DNA from: Streptomyces sp. NBC_00358
GTDB lineage: Bacteria > Actinomycetota > Actinomycetes > Streptomycetales > Streptomycetaceae
Assembly: GCF_036099295.1 (NCBI RefSeq)
Contig: NZ_CP107976.1
Span: forward strand, 1,054,001 to 1,118,000
Reading direction: 5' to 3'
Length of the DNA stretch: 64,000 nt
Shown here piece after piece: positions 25,708 to 36,405 of the stretch; the stretch's first letter is position 1, and every line of letters starts with the position of its first letter. The position numbers and the translations under genes are program-made. The notes under the pieces are model-generated. The model was not told where the DNA came from. It did no database searches and worked only from the letters and a program-made list of their open reading frames with translations.

Positions 25708-25992
25708 GCGGGCCATCATGCCGCCGAACCGCCCGGCGGCGAGATCCGCGTGACCATCCGAGGCCGTTCGCCCCACCGTCAGCGCGGCGACGCGCACCTC
25801 GGTACCCAAGACCGCCACCGGCGACGCACACCTCGACTCCGGGCACCGGCGTCGGCGACGCGCGCGCCGGTACCGCACACGTCAGTACGGGGCGCCTCGA
25901 CTCCCAGCACCGCGGCATCGCGGCACCGCGCCCCGTGCCGCACCGCTGTCGATCCATCCACCCACTTCTCCGCATGGCGGGGCGGGGCCGGG

Positions 25993-26031
25993 CCGGGCCT
26001 GCCGGGCCTGCCGGGCCTGCCGGGCCCGCCG
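25993..26031. repeat. 9-bp tandem repeats (GCCGGGCCT)
   Basis: About four tandem copies of GCCGGGCCT lie just past the end of the phosphoglucomutase gene, inside the 332-base GC-rich gap 25708-26039 that otherwise holds no gene. The gap also carries short CACCGCGGCA-type repeats. Confidence 0.75.
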
Positions 26032-26039
26032 GTGCGGTC

Positions 26040-27680
<1,641 letters not shown>

Positions 27681-27795
27681 GTGCCCGCACCTCCACATCG
27701 GTGGTTCTTCGCTGGTGGTCCCATCCTTCCCCACCGGGCCCCGCGGCGGCACGGTACGGGCACGACGGCTGAAGGCGGCGACGGGCCACGCCCGT

Positions 27796-28824
27796 TCAGC
27801 GGAGCGGCCCGCCGTCGGTCAGGCCGTCCTCGCCCGCGGGAGGCGGTCTGGGCGAGGGATTCCCTGCGGTCAGGTGTTCCAGGACCTGCACCAGCTCCTG
27901 GCAGGCCAGTTCCACCGAGCGTCTGGTGTTGCGCTGTTCGGTGATCACCGCGGACAGGAGCAGCGCCGTCAGGGCCATGGTCCCGTTGAATGCCTGCAGC
28001 TTGATCATGATCTCGGTGTGGCTCATCCGGTCGAACGGGCCGACCTCGTCCGTGGCCGACACCGTGGCCATGACGGAGGCGAGGAGGGCGCACGCCAGGC
28101 TGCCCGGGAGCTCGAACCGCAGCGCCGCCCAGATCAGCAGGGGGTAGATGAGGAACAGCAGGCTGATGGAGCTGCGGGTGGCGATCGGCACCATGGCACA
28201 GACCGCGACGAGGAGTACGGCGGCCTCCTTCCACCGGGTCAGGGGCACCGGCGCGCGTGCGGCGTACAGCATCAGGATGACGGGCGTGACGATCAGGACT
28301 CCCATCGCGTCCCCCACCCACCACGCCAGCCAGACCGCCCAGAATCCGTCCGCGGTGAGTTTGTCCGTGAGTACCAGCAGGCCGACATCCGCGGACGCGC
28401 TGATCATCATGCTGCCCAGGGCGGCCAGGAACACCAGGGCGAGGCCGTCGCGCAGACGGCTGAGATCGGTGCGGAAGCGCACCCCGCGCAGCAGGAGGTA
28501 GGCGCAGATCGGGGCGACGGTGTTGCCCACGACGATGCCGATGGCGGAGGGCTGGAACGAGGTGAACGAGGAGAGGGACAGGACCACCAGAAGGGCCCCG
28601 ATCGCGATCCCGAGCCACGATCTGATCCCCAGGATCAGCAGGGCGGCCACGGCCACACCGGTGGGCGGCCAGATGGGTGTGAACACCGCTCCCTCGACGG
28701 AGAGCCGCCGCAGGAGTCCCAGCCGCCCTGCCCCGTAGTAGCAGGCGGCGATCCCCAGCGTCTGAAGAGCGACGACAGCCGGTCGGCGCAGCTCGTGTGT
28801 AGCCACCACAGAGCCATCAGACAC
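27796..28824 (-). CDS. MASE1-domain integral membrane protein
   Basis: About eight membrane helices in the MASE1 pattern (VEGAVFTPIWPPTGVAVAALL..., GNTVAPICAYLLLRG, FWAVWLAWWVGDAMGVLIVTPVIL, then LIYPLLIWAALRF) are followed by a short cytoplasmic helix (TEQRNTRRSVELACQELVQVLEHL). MASE1 is a sensory membrane domain usually fused to GGDEF or kinase domains; here it stands alone. The start is uncertain: I take the GTG at 28824, with GTGs at 28809 and 28806 as alternatives. The open frame continues into the minisatellite upstream (to 29379), but that part is repeat-encoded and unlikely to be protein. A SpoIIE phosphatase gene lies upstream on the same strand. Confidence 0.75.
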   Translation of the reverse strand: MSDGSVVATHELRRPAVVALQTLGIAACYYGAGRLGLLRRLSVEGAVFTPIWPPTGVAVAALLILGIRSWLGIAIGALLVVLSLSSFTSFQPSAIGIVVGNTVAPICAYLLLRGVRFRTDLSRLRDGLALVFLAALGSMMISASADVGLLVLTDKLTADGFWAVWLAWWVGDAMGVLIVTPVILMLYAARAPVPLTRWKEAAVLLVAVCAMVPIATRSSISLLFLIYPLLIWAALRFELPGSLACALLASVMATVSATDEVGPFDRMSHTEIMIKLQAFNGTMALTALLLSAVITEQRNTRRSVELACQELVQVLEHLTAGNPSPRPPPAGEDGLTDGGPLR

Positions 28825-29446
28825 CGCCGGGGTCGTGTCGGCGAGGCGAGCGGCGCGCCGCCCGGGGCCCGGGCGCGCTTCCCTGGGCCCGCGATCGACG
28901 GGCCTCAGGGCGGACCGGACGGCGGGCGGGGCCCCGGGCCGGACGACGGGCGGGGCCCCTGGCCGGACGGCGGGCACGGCCCCTGGCCGGACGGCGGGCA
29001 CGGCCCCGGGCCAGACGGCGGGCACGGGCCCTGGCCGGACGGCGGGCACGGCCCCGGGCCAGACGGCGGGCGCGCGCCTTGCGGTCGGACGGCGGGCGCA
29101 GCCCCGGGCCGGACAGCGGGCGGGCGCCTTGCGCTCGGACGGTGGGCGGGCCCAGGGTCGGACGGTGGGCGGGCGCCTTGCGCTCGGACGGTGGACGCGC
29201 CCCCAGACCCGACGGCAGGCGGGGTCGGCGCCGGAGGCCGACGGCGGACGGGCCCCAGGCCCGACGCGCGGGGGGGGGCCGATCCCGGACGCCGGGCGCC
29301 CCCAGACCGGACGGAGGACGGGGCCAGTGCCCGAGGCCGAAGGACGGGACCAGTGCCCGAGGTCGGCGGACGGGGCCATTCCTGATGCCGATACGTGCCC
29401 GGGTCGGGCGGTGGGCGGGGTCGTGAGCCCGGACTGTGGAGGGGTC
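28825..29446. repeat. GC-rich minisatellite, 24-bp unit, with degenerate flank
   Basis: From 28915 to 29082 seven units of 24 bp (consensus starting CCGGACGGCGGGCACGG) run in exact phase. From 29083 to about 29420 related 26-28-bp units continue with decay. 24 bp is eight codons, which explains long open frames on both strands (Pro-Asp-Gly-Gly-His-Gly-type on + and Pro-Gly-Ala-Val-Pro-Ala-Val-Arg on -). No gene start is evident inside. It fills the gap between the phosphatase stop and the MASE1 start. Confidence 0.85.
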
Positions 29447-30301
29447 CTAGTGGGCGGCCGTGGACGCTTGCCGGGGGCGGACGGAGGGGACTCCGTGGCC
29501 GACCACGAGTACGGCCGCGTCGTCCTCGTGTCCCACCCGCTCGGCGCCCCTGATCACCGCGGCGGCCAGCGCACCGGCCGACAGGCCCGCGACGGCGGCG
29601 ATTCCGGCGAGCCGTACGACCTGGTCGAGCCCCTCGTCGACGCTCATCGCAGGACCCTCGACGACGCCGTCCGTCAGCAGGACGAAGACCCCGCCGGTGG
29701 TGAGCCGCTGCCGGGTCACCGGGTACTGCATCCCGGCCTCGATGCCGAGCGGCGGGCCGCCTTCGTCCTCGGTGATGCCGGACTTCCCGTCGGCCGTCGC
29801 CCAGACGCAGGGTATGTGCCCGGCCCGCGCGCTCTCGATCACGCCGGTGGCCGGGTCGAGGCGCATGAAGGTGCAGGTCGCGAAGAGGTCGGCGCCGATG
29901 GACAGGATGAGGTCGTTGGTCCGGGCGAGGAGCTCCCCGGGGTCGCTCGTGACGGAGGCGAGCGCCCGCAGACCGACTCTCACCTGACCCATGAACGCGG
30001 CGGCCTCGATGTTGTGGCCCTGCACGTCGCCTATGGACAGGCCGATCCGCCCGTCGGGCAGGGTGAAGGCGTCGTACCAGTCCCCGCCCACGTTGAGGCC
30101 GTAGCAGGCGGGCGCGTACTGGACGGCCACGTCGAATCCCGGGGCGGACGGCATGTCGCCCGGAAGCATGCCGCGTTGCAGCTCGATGGCCAGTTCGACC
30201 TGCGAACGCTGGAACTCCGCGCGTTCACGCGCCTGGGCGGTCAGCGACCCGAGCCGGGCCAGCAGCTCGTCGTCGTCGCCCGTCGAGGGCTTGCGGGACA
30301 T
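29447..30301 (-). CDS. SpoIIE-type PP2C protein phosphatase
   Basis: The ATG at 30301 (GGGGTGG upstream) gives 284 residues. A short N-terminal helix (LGSLTAQARERAEFQRSQVE) leads to a complete SpoIIE/RsbU phosphatase domain: LQRGMLPGDMP, VGGDWYDAF, IGDVQGHNIEAA, the glycine motif ARAGHIPCVW, and VLLTDGVVEG plus DDAAVLVV. The metal-binding Asp residues are present. Such enzymes dephosphorylate anti-anti-sigma factors. No sensor domain is fused; the MASE1 protein downstream could supply signal input (inference). Confidence 0.92.
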   Translation of the reverse strand: MSRKPSTGDDDELLARLGSLTAQARERAEFQRSQVELAIELQRGMLPGDMPSAPGFDVAVQYAPACYGLNVGGDWYDAFTLPDGRIGLSIGDVQGHNIEAAAFMGQVRVGLRALASVTSDPGELLARTNDLILSIGADLFATCTFMRLDPATGVIESARAGHIPCVWATADGKSGITEDEGGPPLGIEAGMQYPVTRQRLTTGGVFVLLTDGVVEGPAMSVDEGLDQVVRLAGIAAVAGLSAGALAAAVIRGAERVGHEDDAAVLVVGHGVPSVRPRQASTAAH

Positions 30302-30380
30302 CGACCACCCCGGGAGAAGAGCCGCCCAATGAAAGAAATATAAGAAAAGGCCTCTATCGGATGATAACGACCTCCACGGT
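30302..30380 (-). promoter_or_regulatory. AT-rich promoter region of the SpoIIE phosphatase gene
   Basis: About 50 bases directly upstream of the phosphatase start are unusually A/T-rich (AAATATAAGAAAAGG on the + strand), in contrast to the rest of the window. This is where a promoter is expected; no exact -35/-10 pair is claimed. Confidence 0.45.
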
Positions 30381-30453
30381 ATGACCCGACATCGGCGTCT
30401 CCCGGCCGGCGACGCAGCCACCGCCGCCGCGCCGTCGGCCGGGTCCGCCCGCG

Positions 30454-32604
30454 CTACACGGTCAGGTGCGGCATCCGGCGGTCCAGCCGTCGCGGCAGCC
30501 ACCAGTTGGCGCGTCCCATCAGGAACATCAGCGAGGGCACGAGAACAAGGCGTACGACGGTGGCGTCGAGGACGACGCTGATGGCGAGGCCGAGCGCGAG
30601 CATCTTCACCACGACGGCCGGGGAGCCGGTGAAGGACAGGAACACGGCCGTCATGATCAGCGCGGCGCAGGTGATGACCCGCCCGGTGAGCGAGAGACCG
30701 GTGCCGACCGCCCGCTCGTTGTCATGGGTCGCGTGCCATTCCTCGGCGATACGGGAGAGCAGGAAGATCTCGTAGTCCATCGAGAGCCCGAAGACGATGG
30801 CGAACATCATCATCGGGACGTACGACTCGATGGGGACGGGCTCGCCCATGCCGAGGAGCCCGTCGCCCCAGCCCCACTGGAAGACGGCGACCAGAACGCC
30901 GTACGACGCCCCGGTCGTGAGCAGGTTCAGGACGACCGCCTTGAGGGGGATCACCAGGCTGCGGAAGACGAGTGCCAGCAGCACGAACGCGGCGACCAGC
31001 ACGATGCCGATGATGAGGGGCAGGCGTTCGGTGACGGTGTCGCGGAATTCGAGCTGGCCCGCGGTGCTGCCGGTCAGATGGCCCGTCGCGCCGGTGCCCT
31101 TGAGGGTGGCGGGCAAGGTGTGGTCGGTGAGGGTGGCGAAGAGGGTGCCCGTCCCGGCCGACTGGGGGCCGGTGGCGGGGACGACGGTGGCGACGAGGAC
31201 CTTGCCGTCCCGGCTGGGCCGCGGTGATGTGACGTGGGCGACGCCCTCCGTCTTCGTGAGGCCGTCGGTGAGCAGGCCCGCGACCCGGTCGGCGGACACG
31301 GTCGCGCGGTCGAGGTCGACGACCAGGGTGAAGGGTCCGTTGGCACCCGGTCCGAAACCGGGGCCGCCGGCGTCGGCCATCCAGTCGTAGGCGTGGCGCG
31401 TGGTGCTGCCCGCCGGATCGGCGCCGTCGTCGATGTGCCCGAGACGCATCGAGAAGAGCGGGACCGCGCAGAGCGCGACGAGGGCGAATCCGGCGGTGAA
31501 GAACGTCCAAGGGCGCCGGGCGACCAGGCGCGCGTAGCGGTGCCATCCGTCGCGGTCCCCGGAGCTCTCGGCGACCGGCCGGCGGCGGACGCGCAGCACG
31601 TCGATCCGGCGGCCCACCAGGCCCATGGACGCGGGCACCAGGGTGAGCGCCGCGACGGCGGTGACGACCACGGCGATGGTGGCGGCGAGGCCGAGCCGTC
31701 CGATCATGGTCAGACCGCAGGCGTACAGGCTGAGCAGCGCCACGGCGACGGTGACGGCGGCGACCAGAACGGCCTTACCGCTGACGGCCGTGGTGCGGCC
31801 GACGGCCGTTTCGGGATCGTGCCCGTCGATCAGGTACTGGCGGAACCGTGTGATCAGGAAGAGCGCGTAGTCGATGCCCACGCCCAGCCCGATCATCGTG
31901 GCCAGCGTGGGTGCCGAGGTGGCGAAGGTGAGGGTCCCGGCCACGATGCCGACCACCCCGAGGCCGACACCGACGCTGATCAGGGCGGTGACCAGCGGCA
32001 TGAGGGCCGCGGCGACGCTGCCGAAGGCGAGCAGCAGCACGATCAGCGCCGCGCTGATGCCGATGGCCTCGCTGGCGGCGTCATTGGCGGGGGCGCGCAC
32101 GATCTCGTGCAGGTCGCCGCCGTAGCCGACGCCGATCCCGGCGTCCCTGGCGGGGGCGGTCGCCTCGTCGAGCCGCTCGGTGTAGGCGTGGCCGAGGGAC
32201 TTGAGCTTGCGGTCGAAGGACACCGCGGTGTAGGCGGTCGCGCCGTCGGTGCTGGTCACGGGAGCGGCGACGGCGGTGACATGGGGCAGACCCTTGAGGC
32301 GGTCGAGTGTCTTCGCCAGCCCGGCCTCACGGTCGGACACCTTCCCGGAGCCGACATGGAAGACGATCTTCCCGCTGGGCGCGCCCGCCGCCGGGTCGGA
32401 CCTCTTCAGCAGGTCAGCGCCGGTGCTCACCTGGCTGCCGGGGAGGGTGACCTCGTCGCCGAAGGTCGCCCCGACCGCCTGCCGGCCCGCGAACGCGGCC
32501 GCGAGGACCAGTAGCCAACCGGCGATCACCCACACGGGATGCCGGGCGCAGAAGGCGCCCGTGCGGTACAGGACCGACGGACTGGGGGCAGGGGGAAGGG
32601 ACAC
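30454..32604 (-). CDS. MMPL-family RND transporter
   Basis: The GTG at 32604 follows GGAGG and gives 716 residues. It has the duplicated RND layout: helix 1 (PVWVIAGWLLVLAAAFAG), an outer loop of ~130 residues, five helices including LATMIGLGVGIDYALFLITRFRQ, then a second helix 7, a second loop and helices 8-12 with FGLSMDYEIFLLSRIAEEW. The Asp-Tyr pairs in GIDYALF and SMDYEIF are the proton-relay positions of MMPL proteins. These export lipids or amphiphiles. It is downstream of DUF2993 and TetR genes and carries copies of the same operator motif. Confidence 0.95.
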   Translation of the reverse strand: MSLPPAPSPSVLYRTGAFCARHPVWVIAGWLLVLAAAFAGRQAVGATFGDEVTLPGSQVSTGADLLKRSDPAAGAPSGKIVFHVGSGKVSDREAGLAKTLDRLKGLPHVTAVAAPVTSTDGATAYTAVSFDRKLKSLGHAYTERLDEATAPARDAGIGVGYGGDLHEIVRAPANDAASEAIGISAALIVLLLAFGSVAAALMPLVTALISVGVGLGVVGIVAGTLTFATSAPTLATMIGLGVGIDYALFLITRFRQYLIDGHDPETAVGRTTAVSGKAVLVAAVTVAVALLSLYACGLTMIGRLGLAATIAVVVTAVAALTLVPASMGLVGRRIDVLRVRRRPVAESSGDRDGWHRYARLVARRPWTFFTAGFALVALCAVPLFSMRLGHIDDGADPAGSTTRHAYDWMADAGGPGFGPGANGPFTLVVDLDRATVSADRVAGLLTDGLTKTEGVAHVTSPRPSRDGKVLVATVVPATGPQSAGTGTLFATLTDHTLPATLKGTGATGHLTGSTAGQLEFRDTVTERLPLIIGIVLVAAFVLLALVFRSLVIPLKAVVLNLLTTGASYGVLVAVFQWGWGDGLLGMGEPVPIESYVPMMMFAIVFGLSMDYEIFLLSRIAEEWHATHDNERAVGTGLSLTGRVITCAALIMTAVFLSFTGSPAVVVKMLALGLAISVVLDATVVRLVLVPSLMFLMGRANWWLPRRLDRRMPHLTV

Positions 32605-32620
32605 TGCGCCTCCAAGGAAG

Positions 32621-32681
32621 TGACAGGACTGCCACAACTTAACCGGGAAGATGGCAGGGCCGTCAATTGTCAGTCATGCCA
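32621..32681 (-). promoter_or_regulatory. two operator copies in the mmpL promoter
   Basis: GTCAATTGTCAGTCATGCCA (32662-32681) matches 18 of 20 bases of the site before the TetR gene (34191-34210). Next to it TGGCA (32652-32656) forms an inverted half, making a wider pseudo-palindrome. A weaker copy, TGACAGGACTGCCACAA, lies at 32621-32637 just before the ribosome site. Confidence 0.8.
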
Positions 32682-32769
32682 CTTTCCCCTGATCCTCGTC
32701 CGTCCCCCGTACGGGGCGAGGCGCCCGCCCGAACGGCAGGCCCCGCACGCCGGAACGGCGTGCCGGCGG

Positions 32770-33543
32770 TCAGCTGTCGGCCTGCCCCCGTCCGGAAGCG
32801 CAGGCGGAAGCCGCTTTCGCCGTCGCCAGGGCCTGCCGGGGACCGCGGGACGCCACCTTGAAGTCCAGGACGAGACCGTCGCTCCCGGGGTGGGCGCCGA
32901 CGAGCGTGGCACCGTCCGGGAGTTTGCGGATGTCGATGGTGCGCGGCTTCAGCTTGTCCGCGAAGCCCGCGGCCCCCGGAAGCGCGGAGAGCGCCGACAC
33001 CGGCAGTTCGCGGCCGAGGATCTGGACGTCGGCGGGGGTGATGGTGAGGCTGTGGGCCGTGGTGGACAGGTCCGTCACCACCGTGACGGGCATCCCGGCA
33101 CCGCCGGCCGCGCCCGTGAGGGTGAGACGACTGCCGTCCGTGCCCGTCTTCAGCCCGCTCACGCCGGCGCCGGAGCCGCCCCGCGCGCCGACGGTCCTGT
33201 CCAGGGCGGGGTAGGCGATGGTGGCGGTGGCGGTCCCACCGGACGTGGCGCCGCCGGTGGACACGTCACGCAGGTGGACGTCGACGTCCATGTCGGTGCC
33301 CTGGCGGCGCACCCCGTCGGCGCTGATGTCGACGGCCCCGACCGTGCCGGTGAGCGCCTCCAGTCCGGCCAGGGTGTCGTCGAGGTCGACCCGCACCCCC
33401 TTGGCCGCGCCGAGACGGCACTGGGCGGTCTCCGCGACCCGGTGCCGTACCCGGTGCTCCACGACGAGGTCGGCGGTCGCGGCTCCCGCCACAGCGGCGG
33501 TCAGGCATATCGCGGTGAGGGTGACGCGGCGGCGACGGCTCAC
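32770..33543 (-). CDS. DUF2993 (LmeA-like) secreted/lipid-binding protein
   Basis: The GTG at 33543 overlaps the TetR stop (GTGA) by four bases; 257 residues. An N-terminal signal/anchor (RRRRVTLTAICLTAAVAGAATADLVV) precedes a beta-rich domain: AAKGVRVDLDDTLAGLEALTG, VGAVDISADGV, the long loop with Gly/Ser, LTITPADVQILGRELPV and TLVGAHPGSDGLVLDFKV. DUF2993 proteins such as mycobacterial LmeA bind acidic phospholipids and act in envelope glycolipid assembly. Here it sits between its regulator and a lipid-type MMPL exporter. Confidence 0.88.
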   Translation of the reverse strand: MSRRRRVTLTAICLTAAVAGAATADLVVEHRVRHRVAETAQCRLGAAKGVRVDLDDTLAGLEALTGTVGAVDISADGVRRQGTDMDVDVHLRDVSTGGATSGGTATATIAYPALDRTVGARGGSGAGVSGLKTGTDGSRLTLTGAAGGAGMPVTVVTDLSTTAHSLTITPADVQILGRELPVSALSALPGAAGFADKLKPRTIDIRKLPDGATLVGAHPGSDGLVLDFKVASRGPRQALATAKAASACASGRGQADS

Positions 33544-34160
33544 GAGGTGGTGGCTCCGATCGTGGTCAGGAAGGTGAAGGCCCGTGGGAGCAGTCGGTCG
33601 GGTTCCACGGGAACTCCGGCCGTACGGCGGTTGCGCAGGGTACGCAGGACGGCGCGCGCGGCCGACAGCGCGCAGTTGGCGATCACGGCGGCACGCAGAT
33701 CGGCGTCCGGTGCCTGCTCCGGGAGGCGTTCCAGGACGAGTTCGGTGAGGCGCGCCTCGAACTGCTGGAACTGCCGCGACAGTCCCTCGCGCGCCTGCTC
33801 GCGGATCTCGTCGAGCGGATGGGCCAGCGCGGTCAGGCTGCTCGCGGCGAAGTAGGACACCGCGTCCGTGATGGCACCGCAGGCCGCTTCGAGCGGGGTG
33901 TCGCTGTCCGGCCGGGCCAGAAAGGCTTCCTCTATGCGCGCGAAGAGCTCGATCCCGTCGGGGAGCAGCAGGGCTTCCTTGCTGTCGAAGTAGCGGAAGA
34001 AGGTCCGCTCCGACACGTTCGCCTCCGCGGCGATGTCGGCCACCGTCGTCTGCGCGAACCCGTGCTCGGCGAAGAGCCGCCCGGCCGCCTCCCGCAGTCC
34101 GCGCCGGGTCTCGTCCTTCTTCCGCTCCCGCAGACCGGGACTCTCGGTTCTCTCTGGCAT
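33540..34160 (-). CDS. TetR-family repressor
   Basis: The ATG at 34160 (GAGGG upstream) gives 206 residues. The N-terminal HTH is canonical: RGLREAAGRLFAEHGFAQTTVADIAAEANVSERTFFRYFDSKEAL-like sequence over residues 15-60. The ligand domain is helical with no recognisable signature. It is translationally coupled to DUF2993. The shared motif before itself and mmpL strongly suggests that it represses both transcription units. Confidence 0.92.
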   Translation of the reverse strand: MPERTESPGLRERKKDETRRGLREAAGRLFAEHGFAQTTVADIAAEANVSERTFFRYFDSKEALLLPDGIELFARIEEAFLARPDSDTPLEAACGAITDAVSYFAASSLTALAHPLDEIREQAREGLSRQFQQFEARLTELVLERLPEQAPDADLRAAVIANCALSAARAVLRTLRNRRTAGVPVEPDRLLPRAFTFLTTIGATTS

Positions 34161-34190
34161 GGTGACACCCTCACCATTGGCGCCGGGTCT

Positions 34191-34210
34191 GTCAATTGTC
34201 AGCCCTGCCA
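34191..34210 (-). promoter_or_regulatory. operator upstream of tetR
   Basis: GTCAATTGTCAGCCCTGCCA lies about 30 bases upstream of the tetR start and is the partner of the copy at 32662-32681. This is the expected autoregulatory site. Confidence 0.8.
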
Positions 34211-34216
34211 TTTCGC

Positions 34217-34276
34217 CGGGGTGTCGCCGCCCTCGGTTCCCGGGCGCGGGGTGTCGCCGCCCCCTGCTCCCGGGCC
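34217..34276. repeat. 30-bp tandem duplication
   Basis: Two adjacent 30-bp copies (34217-34246 and 34247-34276), each starting CGGGGTGTCGCCGCCC and ending in CCCGGG, differ at a few bases. They lie between the divergent tetR and ABC-transporter genes. Confidence 0.75.
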
Positions 34277-34429
34277 TGTCATCCGAGCGCCCGACCCGAG
34301 TGATACCGCGGTACTACGGGCCCCGCGGCAAGCCGGCTCTCAGGTGCCACGGATCCGGCGCGATGGTCTCCTAGCGTTGAGGGTGAGCAGTCAGGTGGGG
34401 GGCCTGCCCCCGAACGTAAGGGAACATCG

Positions 34430-35365
34430 ATGATCGAGGCACATCAGCTGACGAAGCGGTACGGGGAGAAGACGGCGGTGGACCAGCTGGACTTCGTCGT
34501 GAAGCCCGGTACCGTCACCGGCTTCCTGGGCCCGAACGGCGCGGGCAAGTCCACGACCATGCGCATGATCGTCGGACTGGACGCGCCGTCCGGCGGCAGC
34601 GTCACGGTCAACGGCAAGCACTACGCCCAGCACACCGCCCCGCTCCAGGAGGTCGGCGCGCTGCTGGAGGCCAAGTCGATCCACCCGGGCCGGTCCGCGT
34701 TCGACCACCTCATGGCGCAGGCCTACACCCACGGCATTCCGCGCCGCCGGGTGGAGGAGGTCATCGAGCTGACGGGCCTCCAGACGGTGGCCAAGAAGCG
34801 CGCGGGCGCCTTCTCGCTCGGCATGGGCCAGCGCCTGGGCATCGCCGCGGCACTCCTCGGCGACCCGGCCACCATCATGCTCGACGAACCGGTCAACGGA
34901 CTGGACCCCGAGGGCGTGCTGTGGATCCGCAATCTGCTGACCGGGCTCGCGGCGGACGGGCGTACCGTCTTCGTCTCCTCGCACCTGATGAGCGAGATGG
35001 CGCTGGTCGCCGATCACCTGATCGTCGTAGGACGCGGGCGTCTGCTGGCGGACACCACCGTGCGGGAGCTGATCCAGCAGTCCGGCGGCGACACGGTCAC
35101 CGTGGCGACCGACCAGGCGGCCCGGCTGCGCGAGGTGCTGGCCGGCCCCGACGTCGAGATCACCGGTGCGGCCGGATCCGAAGAGCTCCAGGTGACGGGT
35201 CTGACCGCGCGCGCGATCGGTCTCAAGGCCGCCGAGCACGGCATCCCGCTGTTCGAGCTCAGCTCCCGGACCGTCTCCCTCGAAGAGGCGTTCATGGATC
35301 TGACCCGCGACGCTGTCGAGTACCACGCCAGCGCCACCGTCGAGGCCCCTGGGAGGGCGGCATGA
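34430..35365 (+). CDS. ABC transporter ATP-binding protein (bacitracin/daunorubicin type)
   Basis: The 311-residue ATPase has Walker A GPNGAGKST (about 38-46), signature FSLGMGQRLG (about 130), Walker B IMLDEPVNGLDPEG and the H-loop SSHLMSEM. A C-terminal accessory domain follows. The next gene begins within its stop codon (ATGA). The pair fits the DrrA/BcrA exporter class. A LuxR-type two-component system follows downstream, a common arrangement for antibiotic-responsive exporters. Confidence 0.94.
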   Translation: MIEAHQLTKRYGEKTAVDQLDFVVKPGTVTGFLGPNGAGKSTTMRMIVGLDAPSGGSVTVNGKHYAQHTAPLQEVGALLEAKSIHPGRSAFDHLMAQAYTHGIPRRRVEEVIELTGLQTVAKKRAGAFSLGMGQRLGIAAALLGDPATIMLDEPVNGLDPEGVLWIRNLLTGLAADGRTVFVSSHLMSEMALVADHLIVVGRGRLLADTTVRELIQQSGGDTVTVATDQAARLREVLAGPDVEITGAAGSEELQVTGLTARAIGLKAAEHGIPLFELSSRTVSLEEAFMDLTRDAVEYHASATVEAPGRAA

Positions 35366-36210
35366 GCACCGTCACCGTCACCGACAGCCCCGCACCGGCA
35401 CCGGCGCGGGCGGCCCGTCCGACGTACAAGGTCACCGGCCGCCGTGTGCTGCGCTCCGAGTGGGCGAAGCTGTGGTCGCTGCGCTCCACCTGGATCACCC
35501 TCGGTCTCGGCCTGCTGTTCCTCGTCGCGTTCGGCGTGATCGCCGCCGCGCACTACAAGTCCGAGCTCAACTCCGGCCGTCCGATGCACCGCGACGACGT
35601 CGCGGCCACCGCGCTCAGCCTCTCCGTGTTCGGCACGAACTTCGCGCAGCTCGCCCTCGGCGTGCTGGGCGTCCTGATCACCGCCGGTGAGTACTCCACC
35701 GGCATGATCCGTTCCACGCTGGCCGCCGTACCGCGCCGCCTGCCGGTGCTGTGGTCCAAGGCCTCGGTGTTCGGCCTGGTCGCGCTCGTCGTCTCCACCG
35801 TCGGTGTCTTCGTCGCGTTCACGATCGACAGCGGCATCGTCTCGGGCACGCCCGCGGCACTGACCATGTCCCACTCCGGCGTGGTCCGGAGCCTGCTGGG
35901 CGCCGGCCTCTACCTCGGCCTGGTCGGAGTGATCGGCACCGCCCTGGGCGCCCTGCTCCGCTCGGTCGCCGGTGGCATCTCGGTCCTGGTCGCCTCGCTG
36001 ATGCTGGTGCCCGGTCTGATCTCGCTGCTGCCCAGCTCGTGGCAGGACAACATCAGCCCCTACCTGCCGAGCAACGCGGGCGAGTCGATGTTCGCGCTGA
36101 CCCACGACTCGACCACGCTGTCGCCCACCGCCGGGCTCGTGGTCTTCCTCGGCTGGACCGTGCTCGCGCTGGCGGGCGCCGCCTACCGTCTCGTGCGCTC
36201 GGACGCCTGA
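35362..36210 (+). CDS. ABC-2 transporter permease
   Basis: The 282-residue membrane subunit starts in the ATPase stop codon. After a Pro/Ala-rich N-terminus, RSEWAKLWSLRSTWITLGLGLLF-type sequence opens helix 1. About six helices follow, with the ABC-2 block ITAGEYSTGMIRSTLAAVPRR after helix 2. It partners the upstream ATPase to form an exporter; the substrate is unknown. Confidence 0.93.
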   Translation: MSTVTVTDSPAPAPARAARPTYKVTGRRVLRSEWAKLWSLRSTWITLGLGLLFLVAFGVIAAAHYKSELNSGRPMHRDDVAATALSLSVFGTNFAQLALGVLGVLITAGEYSTGMIRSTLAAVPRRLPVLWSKASVFGLVALVVSTVGVFVAFTIDSGIVSGTPAALTMSHSGVVRSLLGAGLYLGLVGVIGTALGALLRSVAGGISVLVASLMLVPGLISLLPSSWQDNISPYLPSNAGESMFALTHDSTTLSPTAGLVVFLGWTVLALAGAAYRLVRSDA

Positions 36211-36239
36211 TCCACCCGGCACCACCCCGCCCGACCGGC

Positions 36240-36278
36240 ACGGCACCGACCGGAACACCCGGTCCGGTGTCGTGCCGT
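36240..36278 (+). terminator. imperfect hairpin after the ABC operon
   Basis: Left arm 36240-36254 and right arm 36263-36278 pair with one small bulge, 30-70 bases after the permease stop. It is weaker than the other hairpins in the window. Confidence 0.45.
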
Positions 36279-36405
36279 CCGGCCACCGGCACCACGACGG
36301 ACCTGCGGGGTCAGGCCCGTACGCGGGCACGAGGAGGCGCGTGCGAGGACGCGGCCGGACCCACAATGGACAGGTGAGACCCATGAGCGCGGACCAGTGA
36401 CTCCC

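Noticed and set aside
28825..29379. N-terminal extension of the MASE1 protein through the minisatellite
   Set aside because: The extension consists of Pro/Ala/Val/Arg repeat units from 24-bp DNA repeats and has no start signal; the MASE1 fold begins downstream.
36383..36400. Five-codon mini frame (ATG AGC GCG GAC CAG TGA) before the histidine kinase
   Set aside because: Too short and without other support; overlap with the GTG at 36397 is likely chance.
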